From: Archangium gephyra | GTDB taxonomy: Bacteria > Myxococcota > Myxococcia > Myxococcales > Myxococcaceae | DNA length: 64,000 nt | Direction of reading: 5' to 3' | NCBI RefSeq assembly: GCF_001027285.1 | Contig: NZ_CP011509.1 | Coordinates: 11,618,501 to 11,682,500, forward strand | In this document: piece after piece, positions 25,188 through 33,406 of the stretch | Numbering within the stretch: the stretch's first letter is position 1 | Layout of the letters: every line of letters starts with the position of its first letter | Translations under genes and position numbers: made by a program | Notes under the pieces: model-generated | Databases searched by the model: none | Told to the model about the DNA's origin: nothing | The model's input: only the letters and a program-made list of their open reading frames with translations

Positions 25188-25472
25188 GAGAACGTCCCCC
25201 TGGCGAGCGTCGCGGTGAAGGCGATGGCCGGAGAAGGGGGCTTCGCGCAGGAGGAGTGCGAGCGGCTGGAGCTGTGCGTGGTGGAGGCGATCACCAACGT
25301 CATCCAGCACGCCTACCAGGGCGCTGCCGGCCACCCGGTGACGCTCGCCGTCGCCGTCACCAGCGAGGAGCTGGAGCTGCGGCTGCACGACGACGGCGCC
25401 CCCATGCCGGACGGAATGCTCGAGCGGCCGCAGGGCAACACGCTCGTGCTGGCCTGGCGCCTGCCGCGCTGA
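25188..25472 (+). pseudogene. Truncated duplicate of the RsbW-like kinase gene
   Basis: This is a second copy of 20627-21079 at high nucleotide identity. It lacks the first 15 or so codons and its start, and has lost about 40 codons between LERP and GNTLV. That removes the G2 lid (GRGLFLMRQL) needed to bind ATP, while the N-box EAITNVIQHAY remains. In the intact copy the deletion ends both carry GGCCGGAG, so a short-repeat deletion is likely. An in-frame GTG at 25215 could give an 85-aa product, but kinase activity is not expected. Confidence 0.75.
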
Positions 25473-25481
25473 GCGGACGCC

Positions 25482-26663
25482 TCAGCGGGGAATCCACCGG
25501 AAGAGGAAGCGCTTCTTCACGCACACCCAGAGCACCCCCAGCGCCGCCAGGTGCACCCCGGTGTTGACGAGGATGTCCGTCCGGTCCGCCTGGAAGGTGA
25601 AGGGGCGCACGTTGGAGACGAGCATCACCACGTACAGGTGGAGGATGAAGACGTAGAGCGACGCCTGCCCGAAGGGGATGAGGAACCAGCCGAAGGCGCG
25701 CTCGAAGAAGGGCCAGAAGCGCGTGAGGACGGCGTAGGCCACCACCAGCGCGGCGAAGTAGTTGACGATGCGCAGCAGGCCCAGGGTGTTCTTGTCGAAC
25801 CACACCGTGTGCAGGTGGTCGTACGTCTCGCGGCGGATCCACCCCAGCCGGGCCCATTCGGGGACCACCGGGTTGGTGGTGCACTGCGCGAGCACGAAGA
25901 AGGCGGCGAAGAGCACCACCGCCACCCAGAAGGCCCAGCGCGCCCGGCGCGTGAAGAAGTCGTGCACCGCGGCCCGGTGGTAGCCCGCGGCGAGCCCGTG
26001 CACGTAGATGACCTGCCAGATGAGCAGGGGGAAGGCGTTCTCGAACTGGGCGCCGGTGAGGTTGTGCGGCGACATCTTCCCCACGAAGTAGGCGAGCCAG
26101 CTGAGGGTGAGGAGCACCCGGGTCCGGTCCCGTGCGAGCATCCACAGCACGGCGGGCGTGAGCAGGAGCAGCGCCACGTACAGCCCGAGAATCTGGGTCT
26201 GGTGGGGCCCCGCGCGCAGCAACAGCACCCGCCCCACCACCGTGTAGAAGCCCTCGGAGAGCGCGGGGAAGAGCGGATACGTCTTCTCGGCGAAGCGGTC
26301 CGTGAAGGAGCGCACCTCGGCGGTGTCGAGGAAGGGCACCAGGGTGAGCAGGGCGATGCTGAGGACGACGGCCACGTTCACCCGGTAGAGCTGGGCGGCC
26401 CTGTCCACCAGCCGGGACACCGAGTAGGACCAGCCCCGCGTCTCCACCCGCTTCCGGGACACCATGCCCAGCACCACGCCGGAGAGGATGACGAAGCCCT
26501 CGCCTCCGGAGATGAGCCCCACCCGCTCCCAGGCGAGGAAGGTGAACAGGGACACCAGCTCGAGGTGGATGACCACCAGCACGACCATCACCAGCCCGCG
26601 CAGGAAGTCGATGCGCAGGTCACGATCCGAGCTGGGGGGCCCCGAGGGCTGGGTCTCGCTCAT
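25482..26663 (-). CDS. OpgC-family membrane acyltransferase
   Basis: A 393-aa integral membrane protein with about ten hydrophobic helices. The N-terminus has the OpgC/acyltransferase-3-like start RDLRIDFLRGLVMVVLVVIH and then GGEGFVILSGVVLGM; near the C-terminus is FGQASLYVFILHLY. OpgC adds succinyl groups to osmoregulated periplasmic glucans; other family members may modify other surface polysaccharides. Its ATG lies in the stop of the DUF3131 gene (ATGA), so it is co-translated after it and the GT2 gene. The three probably form one pathway: a glucan is made, processed and acyl-decorated. It ends 9 nt from the truncated rsbW copy, convergently. Confidence 0.87.
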   Translation of the reverse strand: MSETQPSGPPSSDRDLRIDFLRGLVMVVLVVIHLELVSLFTFLAWERVGLISGGEGFVILSGVVLGMVSRKRVETRGWSYSVSRLVDRAAQLYRVNVAVVLSIALLTLVPFLDTAEVRSFTDRFAEKTYPLFPALSEGFYTVVGRVLLLRAGPHQTQILGLYVALLLLTPAVLWMLARDRTRVLLTLSWLAYFVGKMSPHNLTGAQFENAFPLLIWQVIYVHGLAAGYHRAAVHDFFTRRARWAFWVAVVLFAAFFVLAQCTTNPVVPEWARLGWIRRETYDHLHTVWFDKNTLGLLRIVNYFAALVVAYAVLTRFWPFFERAFGWFLIPFGQASLYVFILHLYVVMLVSNVRPFTFQADRTDILVNTGVHLAALGVLWVCVKKRFLFRWIPR

Positions 26664-28066
26664 ACACCCTCCGTCGGTGCTTCATCGCCCCGCCCCCCGG
26701 TCGCGGGCCGCTGCTGCCGGGCGCCCGGAAGCCACGGGCCGTGGACGCGGTAGGCCAGGACCTCGAGGATGATGCCGTTGGTGTTGGCGGTGAGCACCCG
26801 GTTGAGGCTGCCGTCCTGCTCGTACTTGCCCGCATAGAGCCCCGAGTCCGTCACCATCTCGTCCACGGCCGCGAGCAGCTGCGCCGGGTAGTTGCCGTCG
26901 AAGAGCACGCCCCAGCCGATGAGCGTCTTGGTGGAGAGGATGCGCAGGTTCTCCGCGTCGCGCCCGTCCGGCGTGAAGACGGCCCACGGCTTGTCGCCGC
27001 TGATGACGCTCGAGTAGATGAAGCGGGGATCCCTGTCCAGCTGGTCCTCGGAGACGGCGGTGAGCTTGCCCGTCTTCTCGAAGCGCTTCTGCTGCGCGTA
27101 CAGCACCGAGCGCGCCAGCGGCAGCGTCACCGCGTCCAGCCCGAACTCCACGCCCTCGAGGATGTAGGGCTCGGAGAGCACCGCGTTGTGGGTGCCCTCG
27201 TGCTCCTCCGGCTTGCGCCGGTCATGCGCGATGAGCTGCCCCTCCACCGGGGAGAGCTCGATGAAGGCCTTGTAGTCCATGGCCACGCCCACCGGCAGGC
27301 CCAGCAGGAAGAGCGACTTGCCAGCGTACTGCTCGTAGCCGAAGCGGCCCTCCTGCACCCGCACCAGCTGCCCGCTCTTCGGCCGGTCCGTGCCCTGGAG
27401 CGCGCCGTTGGCCGCCGCGTGCTGCAGCCCCCAGCGCGTGAGGATGCGCCGCACCTGGGGGGTGAACTCCGGCCGCTCCCAGGCGAGCACGTTGAAGGGG
27501 ACACCGATGCGCGCCACGTCGATGGCGGACCAGCCGATGCAGTCGGGCCTCGGGTTGTTGGCGTAGTCCACCATCTCCAGCGTCAGGGTGTTGTACGCCT
27601 TGTTGGGCAGCTTGCCGTCACACAGCGGCAGCTTCTCGAGGCTGCCCAGCACCTGCGTCAACCGGCGGTCCGCCTCGGCCCGGTTCACGATGCCGAGCGC
27701 CTCGGCGCCGAGCAGCCCCATCAGGTACGAGCCCGTGTCCCAGAGCGTGGTGGAGGGGTAGCCATCCACCGAGTTCACCAGCCCCGTCGCCGGCTGCGTG
27801 TTCTTCTCGAAGTAGCTCCAGGCGGAGCGCGCCCAGCGCTGCTCGGCCTCGGTGAGCTGGGCGCCGGTGGGGCGCAGCGGGTAGAGCTTGTCGGGAAGCT
27901 TGAGCTCCTGCTCGAAGCCACGCACGGCCACCTCCCGTTCCCCGCCGCCGGTGCCGGGCTCTCCCGTCATCCGGCGGACTCCCTGCACGATGAGCAGCGC
28001 GATGGCCAGTCCCAGGAGGAAGGCCAGATGCGAGCGCGCCGCGAGCAGCCCACGCATGAAGTTCAT
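26660..28066 (-). CDS. Membrane-anchored DUF3131 protein
   Basis: A 468-aa protein with one N-terminal membrane segment (residues 12-30, LAFLLGLAIALLIVQGV) and then a DUF3131 domain from about 70 to 450: WSYFEKNTQPATGLVNSVDG, STTLWDTGSYLMG, GYEQYAGKSLFLLG and TANTNGIILEVLAYR. These motifs match those of the protein encoded at 11638-13347 almost position for position. ATG 28066 has GAGGAG 4 nt upstream. It lies between a GT2 synthase gene (8 nt upstream) and the OpgC gene (overlapping ATGA), so it is most likely an outer-face helper or processing enzyme for the polymer that the GT2 makes. Its reaction is not known. Confidence 0.87.
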   Translation of the reverse strand: MNFMRGLLAARSHLAFLLGLAIALLIVQGVRRMTGEPGTGGGEREVAVRGFEQELKLPDKLYPLRPTGAQLTEAEQRWARSAWSYFEKNTQPATGLVNSVDGYPSTTLWDTGSYLMGLLGAEALGIVNRAEADRRLTQVLGSLEKLPLCDGKLPNKAYNTLTLEMVDYANNPRPDCIGWSAIDVARIGVPFNVLAWERPEFTPQVRRILTRWGLQHAAANGALQGTDRPKSGQLVRVQEGRFGYEQYAGKSLFLLGLPVGVAMDYKAFIELSPVEGQLIAHDRRKPEEHEGTHNAVLSEPYILEGVEFGLDAVTLPLARSVLYAQQKRFEKTGKLTAVSEDQLDRDPRFIYSSVISGDKPWAVFTPDGRDAENLRILSTKTLIGWGVLFDGNYPAQLLAAVDEMVTDSGLYAGKYEQDGSLNRVLTANTNGIILEVLAYRVHGPWLPGARQQRPATGGRGDEAPTEGV

Positions 28067-28074
28067 ACGTCTCC

Positions 28075-29886
28075 TCAGTCCTGCGGCTGGCGCACCGCCG
28101 CCTGGATGATGGGCAGCAGCGACAACACGTTGTTGATGCTCCAGAAGAAGTTGGCGATGTAGGCGGCCACGTCTCCCTGTCCGGAGACGAAGATGCGCAC
28201 CCCCATGAACACCGCGCCCACCCCGGTGAGCCCCAGCAGCATCAGGTGGGGCCAGACGAGCCCCAGGAAGCGCCTGGCCTGGCGCGTCTTGGGCGTGACG
28301 TGGAACTTCACCGGCTTCTCCTCGGCCACGTCGATGAGCGCCTTGAGGTTGAGCCAGAAGAAGGACAGGTAGTACTGCTCGCCGCGCCAGGTGTTCACGC
28401 CCCAGGTCGCCACCATGTAGGCCAGCCGGTTGATGACGAGGAAGGGCAGCAGGTGGCCGTAGAAGGCCGCGTCGTAGGTGTCCAGCGGCGCGATGCCGGT
28501 GAAGAAGTAGACGATGGGCGCCAGCAGGAAGACGATCGTCCACAGCGGCGCCAGGTACGAGTAGATGGTCGTGCCGTACATCACCTTCTGCCAGCTCGAC
28601 AGCCCGGGCAGCTTCAGCGGGTTGTCGTGGAAGGCGATGTCCAGCGTGCCTCCGGCGTACTTGAAGCGCTGGATGGTCCACGCGAGCAGATCCTGCGGGG
28701 AGAGCATCTTGCTCAGCACCCGCGGGTGGTACACCGAGCGCCACTGCCGCTCCTCGTCCGAGTGCAGGACGATGCTCGTGTAGATGTCCTCGGAGACGTG
28801 GAACTTGTAGGGGGTGAACTCCATGCCTCGCGCCGTCTCGCCCGCCATGGCCGTGGCCAGCGCGCCCCGCAGCTCCGGATCCGACACCTCCTCGGTGTGG
28901 CGCTGGATGCGCTGCTCCACCTGCCGGCCGTAGGCCTTGAGCGCCGCCTCGAGCACCGCCTCGCGGCGGTGGATGCTCCCCGCGCCACAACAGAAGGACG
29001 CGTTGGCCCAGTTCCGGCGCCGCAGGATGACGTCGTAGAACATGCTCGGGTCATTGCCGAGCGGATCCGCCCCCACCTTCACCGGGCCCAGCACCTTCTC
29101 CAGCAGCCGGCCCGCGCCCCGCCCCACCCGCCCGAGCTTCAGCCGCGTGGCGAGCCAGTCCGGCAGCCGCACCCCCTCGTCCAGGTCGAAGAACCATTGG
29201 GGCGTCTGCACCCAGGCCACCTTGGGGTCCCGGAAGTAGCCGAGCGTCTCCTCGAGCAGCGCCGGCAGCGGGCGCGTGTCCGCGTCGCAGATGACGATCA
29301 AGTCACCGTGCGTCTGCTCCATGGCCGAGCGCATGTTGCCGGCCTTGTAGCCCACGTTGTTGGGGCGGGTGAGGTAGCCCACCCCCTCCTCGTCGGCCAC
29401 CTGCTTCATCGCGGCACGCTTGCCGTCGTCGAGCACCCAGATGCGCAGGTCCACCGGGTGCGGGTAGCGCAGCCGCTTGGCGTCGCGGATGGAGAGGCGG
29501 ACGAGCTCCGGCTCCTCGTTGTAGGTGGGAAAGAAGACGTCGACGGAGAGGGGCCGGTCCTCGGACAGCGGCTCGGCGAGGATGTCATTCACCGAGCGCG
29601 GCGGCGGCTGGGACGGCGTGTCGCGCGTGCGCCAGATGGAGAGGAAGAAGAGGACCGAGCCGAAGAAGGCGAGCGTCTCGGCGATCACCAGCGGCAGGGA
29701 GAACCAGGGGGCCCGCATGTTGAGCGAGCCCGTCCAGCGCCAGTGGAGGTAGTAGACGCCGAGCGCGACCGCGGCGACGGCCAGCGTCTGGTAGAGCAGC
29801 TCGCGCCGGGCGCTGAAGGGCACCGGCTCTGGAGGAGTCCGGCTCTCGAAGGGAGTGAAGTACCAGGTGCTTGGCTCAGATGGCAC
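28075..29886 (-). CDS. Cellulose-synthase-like family 2 glycosyltransferase
   Basis: A 603-aa processive inverting GT2. Two membrane helices come first (about 30-95), then the cytoplasmic catalytic domain with TYNEE, DDGK, the D-x-D motif in ICDADTRP, the SED base motif in HVSEDIYTS and a Q-x-x-R-W-like QRFKYAGG. At least four membrane helices follow (about 430-590). No PilZ domain is present. The start is GTG 29886 with GGAGG about 6 nt before. It should polymerise a UDP-sugar (perhaps glucose) and pass the chain through the membrane. It heads the GT2-DUF3131-OpgC operon, downstream of the STAS gene by 19 nt, which may be co-transcribed. Confidence 0.92.
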   Translation of the reverse strand: MPSEPSTWYFTPFESRTPPEPVPFSARRELLYQTLAVAAVALGVYYLHWRWTGSLNMRAPWFSLPLVIAETLAFFGSVLFFLSIWRTRDTPSQPPPRSVNDILAEPLSEDRPLSVDVFFPTYNEEPELVRLSIRDAKRLRYPHPVDLRIWVLDDGKRAAMKQVADEEGVGYLTRPNNVGYKAGNMRSAMEQTHGDLIVICDADTRPLPALLEETLGYFRDPKVAWVQTPQWFFDLDEGVRLPDWLATRLKLGRVGRGAGRLLEKVLGPVKVGADPLGNDPSMFYDVILRRRNWANASFCCGAGSIHRREAVLEAALKAYGRQVEQRIQRHTEEVSDPELRGALATAMAGETARGMEFTPYKFHVSEDIYTSIVLHSDEERQWRSVYHPRVLSKMLSPQDLLAWTIQRFKYAGGTLDIAFHDNPLKLPGLSSWQKVMYGTTIYSYLAPLWTIVFLLAPIVYFFTGIAPLDTYDAAFYGHLLPFLVINRLAYMVATWGVNTWRGEQYYLSFFWLNLKALIDVAEEKPVKFHVTPKTRQARRFLGLVWPHLMLLGLTGVGAVFMGVRIFVSGQGDVAAYIANFFWSINNVLSLLPIIQAAVRQPQD

Positions 29887-29905
29887 GGAGACCCTCCAGG
29901 CACGC

Positions 29906-30232
29906 TCAGCCCGCGAGGGCCTTGTCCACGGTGTCGAAACTGGGGAGCACCTTGTCGAGCCGGGTCAGCGTCAACAGCGAGAGGACCGAGCTGTTGGCGT
30001 GGGCGAGGCGCAGCTGGCCTCCGGCGGGGATGCGCTTGAGCACCGAGATGAGCGCCGCCAGCCCCGAGCTGTCGATGAAGGTGACCTGGGCGAGGGAGAC
30101 CACCACCAGCCGGGCGCCGCTCACCCGCTCGCCCACGGCGGTGCGGAACGTGGCCGCGGCCTGCGCATCGAGCCGTTTGAAGCGCGGAGTGACGACGAGC
30201 GCCCCTCCGTTCTGCTCGAATTGAACATCCAT
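29906..30232 (-). CDS. STAS-domain anti-anti-sigma factor
   Basis: A 108-aa single STAS domain. The phosphorylatable Ser lies in VTFIDSSGLAAL (Ser55/Ser56), the conserved site modified by RsbW-type kinases and restored by PP2C phosphatases. Both partner types are encoded nearby at 19353-21079. It precedes the GT2 gene by 19 nt on the same strand, so the switch may be co-expressed with, or act on, the glucan operon. It is divergent from the Hpt gene across a 111-nt gap that should contain both promoters. Confidence 0.88.
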   Translation of the reverse strand: MDVQFEQNGGALVVTPRFKRLDAQAAATFRTAVGERVSGARLVVVSLAQVTFIDSSGLAALISVLKRIPAGGQLRLAHANSSVLSLLTLTRLDKVLPSFDTVDKALAG

Positions 30233-30343
30233 GTCCCCTCCCCGTTCAGTCCCCGCCTCTTGTTACCGGCGGGGGCTGGCACAAGTTAGGGAGTGAGGAC
30301 GCCGGAGAGAACCTCCGACTCCGGTACCAGTTGACGGAGAGCC

Positions 30344-30718
30344 ATGAACGACGCGCACGTGGTGGATCCCCACATGGTGCAGAGCCTTCGCGCGCTGGAG
30401 CAGGCGGGCGAGCCCGGGCTGCTGCGGGAGCTCATCGACAGCTTCCTGGGGACGGCTCCCGGCCGGCTCGCCCGGCTGTCCGCCCTGGCCGAGACGGGTG
30501 AGGCCGCCGAGCTGGAAGCCGAGGCGCATGCACTCGCCGGGAGCTGTGGGGCGATAGGGCTGGAGCAGCTCCGCCTGCTGTGCCGTCAGGCGGAGATGGA
30601 TGCCGCCAGCACGGGGACGGTGGACGCGCGGACGGTGGCGGCGCTGGGGCCCGCTTTCGAGCGCGCCCGCGAGGAACTCCTCAGAATTCGAGAGCAGACG
30701 GACGGCGCCTCGCCGTGA
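30344..30718 (+). CDS. Hpt-domain phosphotransfer protein
   Basis: A 124-aa all-helical Hpt protein. His62 in AEAHALAGSCGAIG is the phospho-acceptor (the family pattern is HxLKGSxxxxG; here A replaces K). Such proteins shuttle phosphate between hybrid kinase receivers and response regulators. The hybrid kinase at 16903-19242 and the receiver-phosphatase at 19353-20630 are candidate partners; this is inference from proximity. It is divergent from the STAS gene. The next 190 nt hold the duplicated leader of the pilin cluster. Confidence 0.85.
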   Translation: MNDAHVVDPHMVQSLRALEQAGEPGLLRELIDSFLGTAPGRLARLSALAETGEAAELEAEAHALAGSCGAIGLEQLRLLCRQAEMDAASTGTVDARTVAALGPAFERAREELLRIREQTDGASP

Positions 30719-30930
30719 GCAGGCAGGGGTGCAATCGTTACCGGGAAGAGAAATTCCTTTCCCAGTAGAAAGGTCAGCCCGAGGTAACCGCGGCGGTCAC
30801 CTGGGGTAAGAGGCTTCCCCCTCGTTCCAAGGGCTTGCACAGGTACACCCTGCCCCGTGGGGTAGGTGGGCCACGCTTTGCACAAGCAGCCGGGCGGAAG
30901 GAGTCTCCCGCTTGTCCGTCCGGTCCCGCT
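30717..30930 (+). repeat. Long direct repeat, copy 1 (leader and first codons of fimT)
   Basis: About 214 nt that match 33407-33620 at roughly 80% by eye. Shared blocks include GCAATCGTTAC, TTCCTTTCCC, GTAGAAAGG, TTTGCACAAGCAGCCGG, GGAAGGAGTC and the first codons TTG TCC GTC CGG TCC CGC TC. It carries a sigma-54-like promoter and the fimT ribosome-binding site. Confidence 0.85.
30867..30882 (+). promoter_or_regulatory. Sigma-54-like promoter before fimT
   Basis: TGG-GCCACGCTTT-GCA: GG and GC are separated by exactly 10 nt, with TT before GC, as in -24/-12 promoters. The first half departs from the TGGCACG consensus. The predicted start is near 30893, 19 nt before the TTG start. pilA of Myxococcus xanthus is sigma-54 dependent, which makes this plausible. 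Confidence 0.4.
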
Positions 30931-31574
30931 CGGCTGGTTTCACCCTCGTCGAAACGCTCATCGTCGTCGCCATTGTGGGCATTCTGGCGGCACTCGCGAG
31001 CCTCGCGGTGTTCCACGGCACCACCCGGGTGCGCGTGAGCAACGCGGCCTTCGAGGTGGGGGCGCTGTACACCGCCGCGCAGATGCGGGCCACCAGCATG
31101 GGCGTGCCCCACTACGTCATCTTCCATGACGACGGCTCCGACTTCGGCGTGTACCTGCTCGAGCGCGCGGACGCCCTCGGCCCCTTCAACTGGGCCGGCG
31201 AGGACGTGCTCAACGCCACCAGCGTGGGCGGCCTCCGCCACGAGCAGCTGCGCCTGTCCCACGAGAGCGGTCTGGGCTTCCTGGACCTCGGCGCCCCGCG
31301 CTCGGAGCTCCTCGCGCTGCCCGCGCCCTTCTCCGCCATCGCGCTCACCCCGTCCGGCTCGGGCCGGCTGCTGGGCGGCTGCACCTTCTGCACCGAGGGC
31401 ACGGGCGGCGCCCGGGGCGTCATCCGCTTCTCTCCCGATGGCACCATCCGCGTGATGACGGGTGGCACGGACGCCGGGGGCGTCATCGCCTTCGCCCCCG
31501 AGTCGGGCGGAGGCCAGGCCACGTCCCGCTGGGTCGTCATCGCCGCTCCGGCCGGCGCCATCCGCGTCTACTAG
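30912..31574 (+). CDS. fimT: Minor pilin, GspH/FimT type
   Basis: A 220-aa type IV prepilin-like protein. The short leader ends G9 and the mature chain starts F10 (AGFTLVETLIVVAIVGILAA), with Glu14 at mature position 5 and a 20-residue hydrophobic helix. The globular part resembles GspH/FimT. The start is TTG 30912, with GAAGGAG upstream; no ATG precedes the leader. It is the first of five genes (FimT, PilV, PilW, PilX, PilY1) that in Myxococcus xanthus form a complex priming assembly of type IVa pili for twitching motility. Its leader region is duplicated before pilX. Confidence 0.88.
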   Translation: MSVRSRSAGFTLVETLIVVAIVGILAALASLAVFHGTTRVRVSNAAFEVGALYTAAQMRATSMGVPHYVIFHDDGSDFGVYLLERADALGPFNWAGEDVLNATSVGGLRHEQLRLSHESGLGFLDLGAPRSELLALPAPFSAIALTPSGSGRLLGGCTFCTEGTGGARGVIRFSPDGTIRVMTGGTDAGGVIAFAPESGGGQATSRWVVIAAPAGAIRVY

Positions 31575-31588
31575 GAGGAACCGTCACC

Positions 31589-32158
31589 ATGTCTCCGACT
31601 CCCCGCGCTCACCGCGCCCGTGGATTCAGCCTCATCGAGGCCATGGCGGCACTCGCCATCTTCTCCATCGGCCTGCTGGGGGTGCTGCACATGAACGTGC
31701 TGGCCAGCCAGCAGAACGGGCTCGCCCGGCGCCAGTCCACCGCCAGCAAGGTGGCGCGCGACCTGGTGGATGCCTTCGAGCGGCTGCCCTACGGGCACAC
31801 GCTGCTCTCCAACGAGAGCACCATCGATCCGGCGGACCCGCGCTTCGCGCGCTTCGAGGAGGGGGATGGCTGGGTGAAGCTGGAGGATGCGCTGGCGCTC
31901 GTCGGGGAGCGCCCGCTGCTCGGCGCGGCGCAGGCCAGCGTGAGCACCGGGGGGGATACCGGCACCGCGTCCATCTACGAGGTGGCGTGGCGGGTGGCCC
32001 CCGTGAAGAACGCGGAGGGCGACACCGAGGCGCGCCGCATCCTGGTGATGGTGCGCTTTCCCACCACGGCGGGCGCCTACAAGCAGATCAACGTCTGGGC
32101 GGTGAAGGCCAACCCCCAGGCCATGGGCCGGGGCGCCGCGGCCATTCCGGAGATTTGA
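31589..32158 (+). CDS. pilV: Minor pilin, PilV type
   Basis: A 189-aa prepilin-like protein. The leader MSPTPRAHRARG is cut before F13 in GFSLIEAMAALAIFSIGLLG; Glu17 is the mature position-5 residue. The helix and the QxGLARRQSTASKVARDL region match the PilV minor pilin family. It begins 14 nt after fimT with AGGAGG upstream and ends 2 nt before the pilW ATG, so it sits in a compact operon. Confidence 0.87.
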   Translation: MSPTPRAHRARGFSLIEAMAALAIFSIGLLGVLHMNVLASQQNGLARRQSTASKVARDLVDAFERLPYGHTLLSNESTIDPADPRFARFEEGDGWVKLEDALALVGERPLLGAAQASVSTGGDTGTASIYEVAWRVAPVKNAEGDTEARRILVMVRFPTTAGAYKQINVWAVKANPQAMGRGAAAIPEI

Positions 32159-32160
32159 GC

Positions 32161-33387
32161 ATGCGCGCACCTCGCCGTCCTCGTGGCTTCACCCTCGTCG
32201 AGCTGCTCGTGGGCACCGCCATCGGTGCGCTGGTGCTCACCGGCATCGGCCTCGTCTTCGTCTCGCAGGCCTCGCAGTACCAGGCCCACGCGAGCCGCCG
32301 CGCGGTGCAGTCCAGCGTGCGCAAGGCCATGGGTTTCATGGAGCGGCACGTGCGCAACGCGGGCTACGGCGTGGATCCGGACCGGGCCATCCTCGCCTAT
32401 GACTCCTTCGACGCGCTCAGCAACGCGCGGGGCGTGGGCTACCCGGACGGCATCACCGTCCACGCGCGTGACCTGTACTTCCGCCGCCGCGCCACGGAGG
32501 TGGGCACGGACTTCCTGCGCTTCGACACCGAGCTGCAGCGCCCGCTGCGCAAGGGGGAGATCCTGCTCGTCCTGTGCCCCGGCGCGGTGCGCTACGCCTA
32601 CGTGACGGTGGGCGAGACGGCGCCCGCGAAGAGCTTCTCCGTCAAGCTGGACACCACCCCGGCGCCGGTGGACTCGCCGCTGGGGCCTCCGGGCGCGCTC
32701 TTCCGCGAGCTGGACACGCTGGAGAAGGAGGCGTGCTTCCACGACACGGAGCCTCCGGTGGTGGTGCGAGTGGAGCGCAACAGCTTCTACGTCACGGCCT
32801 TCGACGAGGACGGCGACCCGGCCACCGAGGGCACCACGCCCTACCTCATGCTGCACCGCGGGGTGGACATCAACGACGACGGCGCCATCGACGGCGCGGA
32901 CGCCACGCCCCTCGCGGTGGGCATCGAGCAGCTGCAGGTGGCCTACATCCTCAACACCCTGGGGGACACGCCACCGCCGCTGGTGGGGGTGAACGACGAC
33001 GTGCCCTGGGGCGAGACGTGGCACATCGCCACGCCCGAGCTGGAGCGGCCGCGCCTGGAGGACGCCTATTCCTCGCCCCGGCGGCTCGGCTCGCACCCGG
33101 CCAACATCCGTCAGGTGCGGCTCACCCTGGTCTCGCGCAGCACCCGGAGCGACACGCAGCGCCCGGGGGATGACGTGCTCACGCCCGGGGCCCCGAGCGC
33201 CGGGAGCTCCGCGCTCCCCGACGCCGCGCCCACCTGGCGTCCGCTCGAGAACCTGGGCACCACGCCCGCCCGTGCCTTCGATCCACGCGGCGGCGGTTTC
33301 TCCCGGGCCGTGCTGCGCGGCTCCATCGCGCCCAAGAACCTGCTGATGCGCTCCCAGTTCACTCCCGTCCACCTGGGAGGAGGTTGA
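32161..33387 (+). CDS. pilW: Minor pilin, PilW type
   Basis: A 408-aa prepilin-like protein with leader MRAPRRPRG before FTLVELLVGTAIGALVLTG. It is longer than gamma-proteobacterial PilW but normal for myxobacterial clusters. An internal loop DINDDGAIDGAD resembles a calcium-binding dockerin/EF-like loop. ATG 32161 directly follows the pilV stop. The next gene, pilX, is separated by 213 nt that repeat the fimT leader. Confidence 0.85.
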   Translation: MRAPRRPRGFTLVELLVGTAIGALVLTGIGLVFVSQASQYQAHASRRAVQSSVRKAMGFMERHVRNAGYGVDPDRAILAYDSFDALSNARGVGYPDGITVHARDLYFRRRATEVGTDFLRFDTELQRPLRKGEILLVLCPGAVRYAYVTVGETAPAKSFSVKLDTTPAPVDSPLGPPGALFRELDTLEKEACFHDTEPPVVVRVERNSFYVTAFDEDGDPATEGTTPYLMLHRGVDINDDGAIDGADATPLAVGIEQLQVAYILNTLGDTPPPLVGVNDDVPWGETWHIATPELERPRLEDAYSSPRRLGSHPANIRQVRLTLVSRSTRSDTQRPGDDVLTPGAPSAGSSALPDAAPTWRPLENLGTTPARAFDPRGGGFSRAVLRGSIAPKNLLMRSQFTPVHLGGG

Positions 33388-33406
33388 CGTACGCAACGCC
33401 CGCCAG

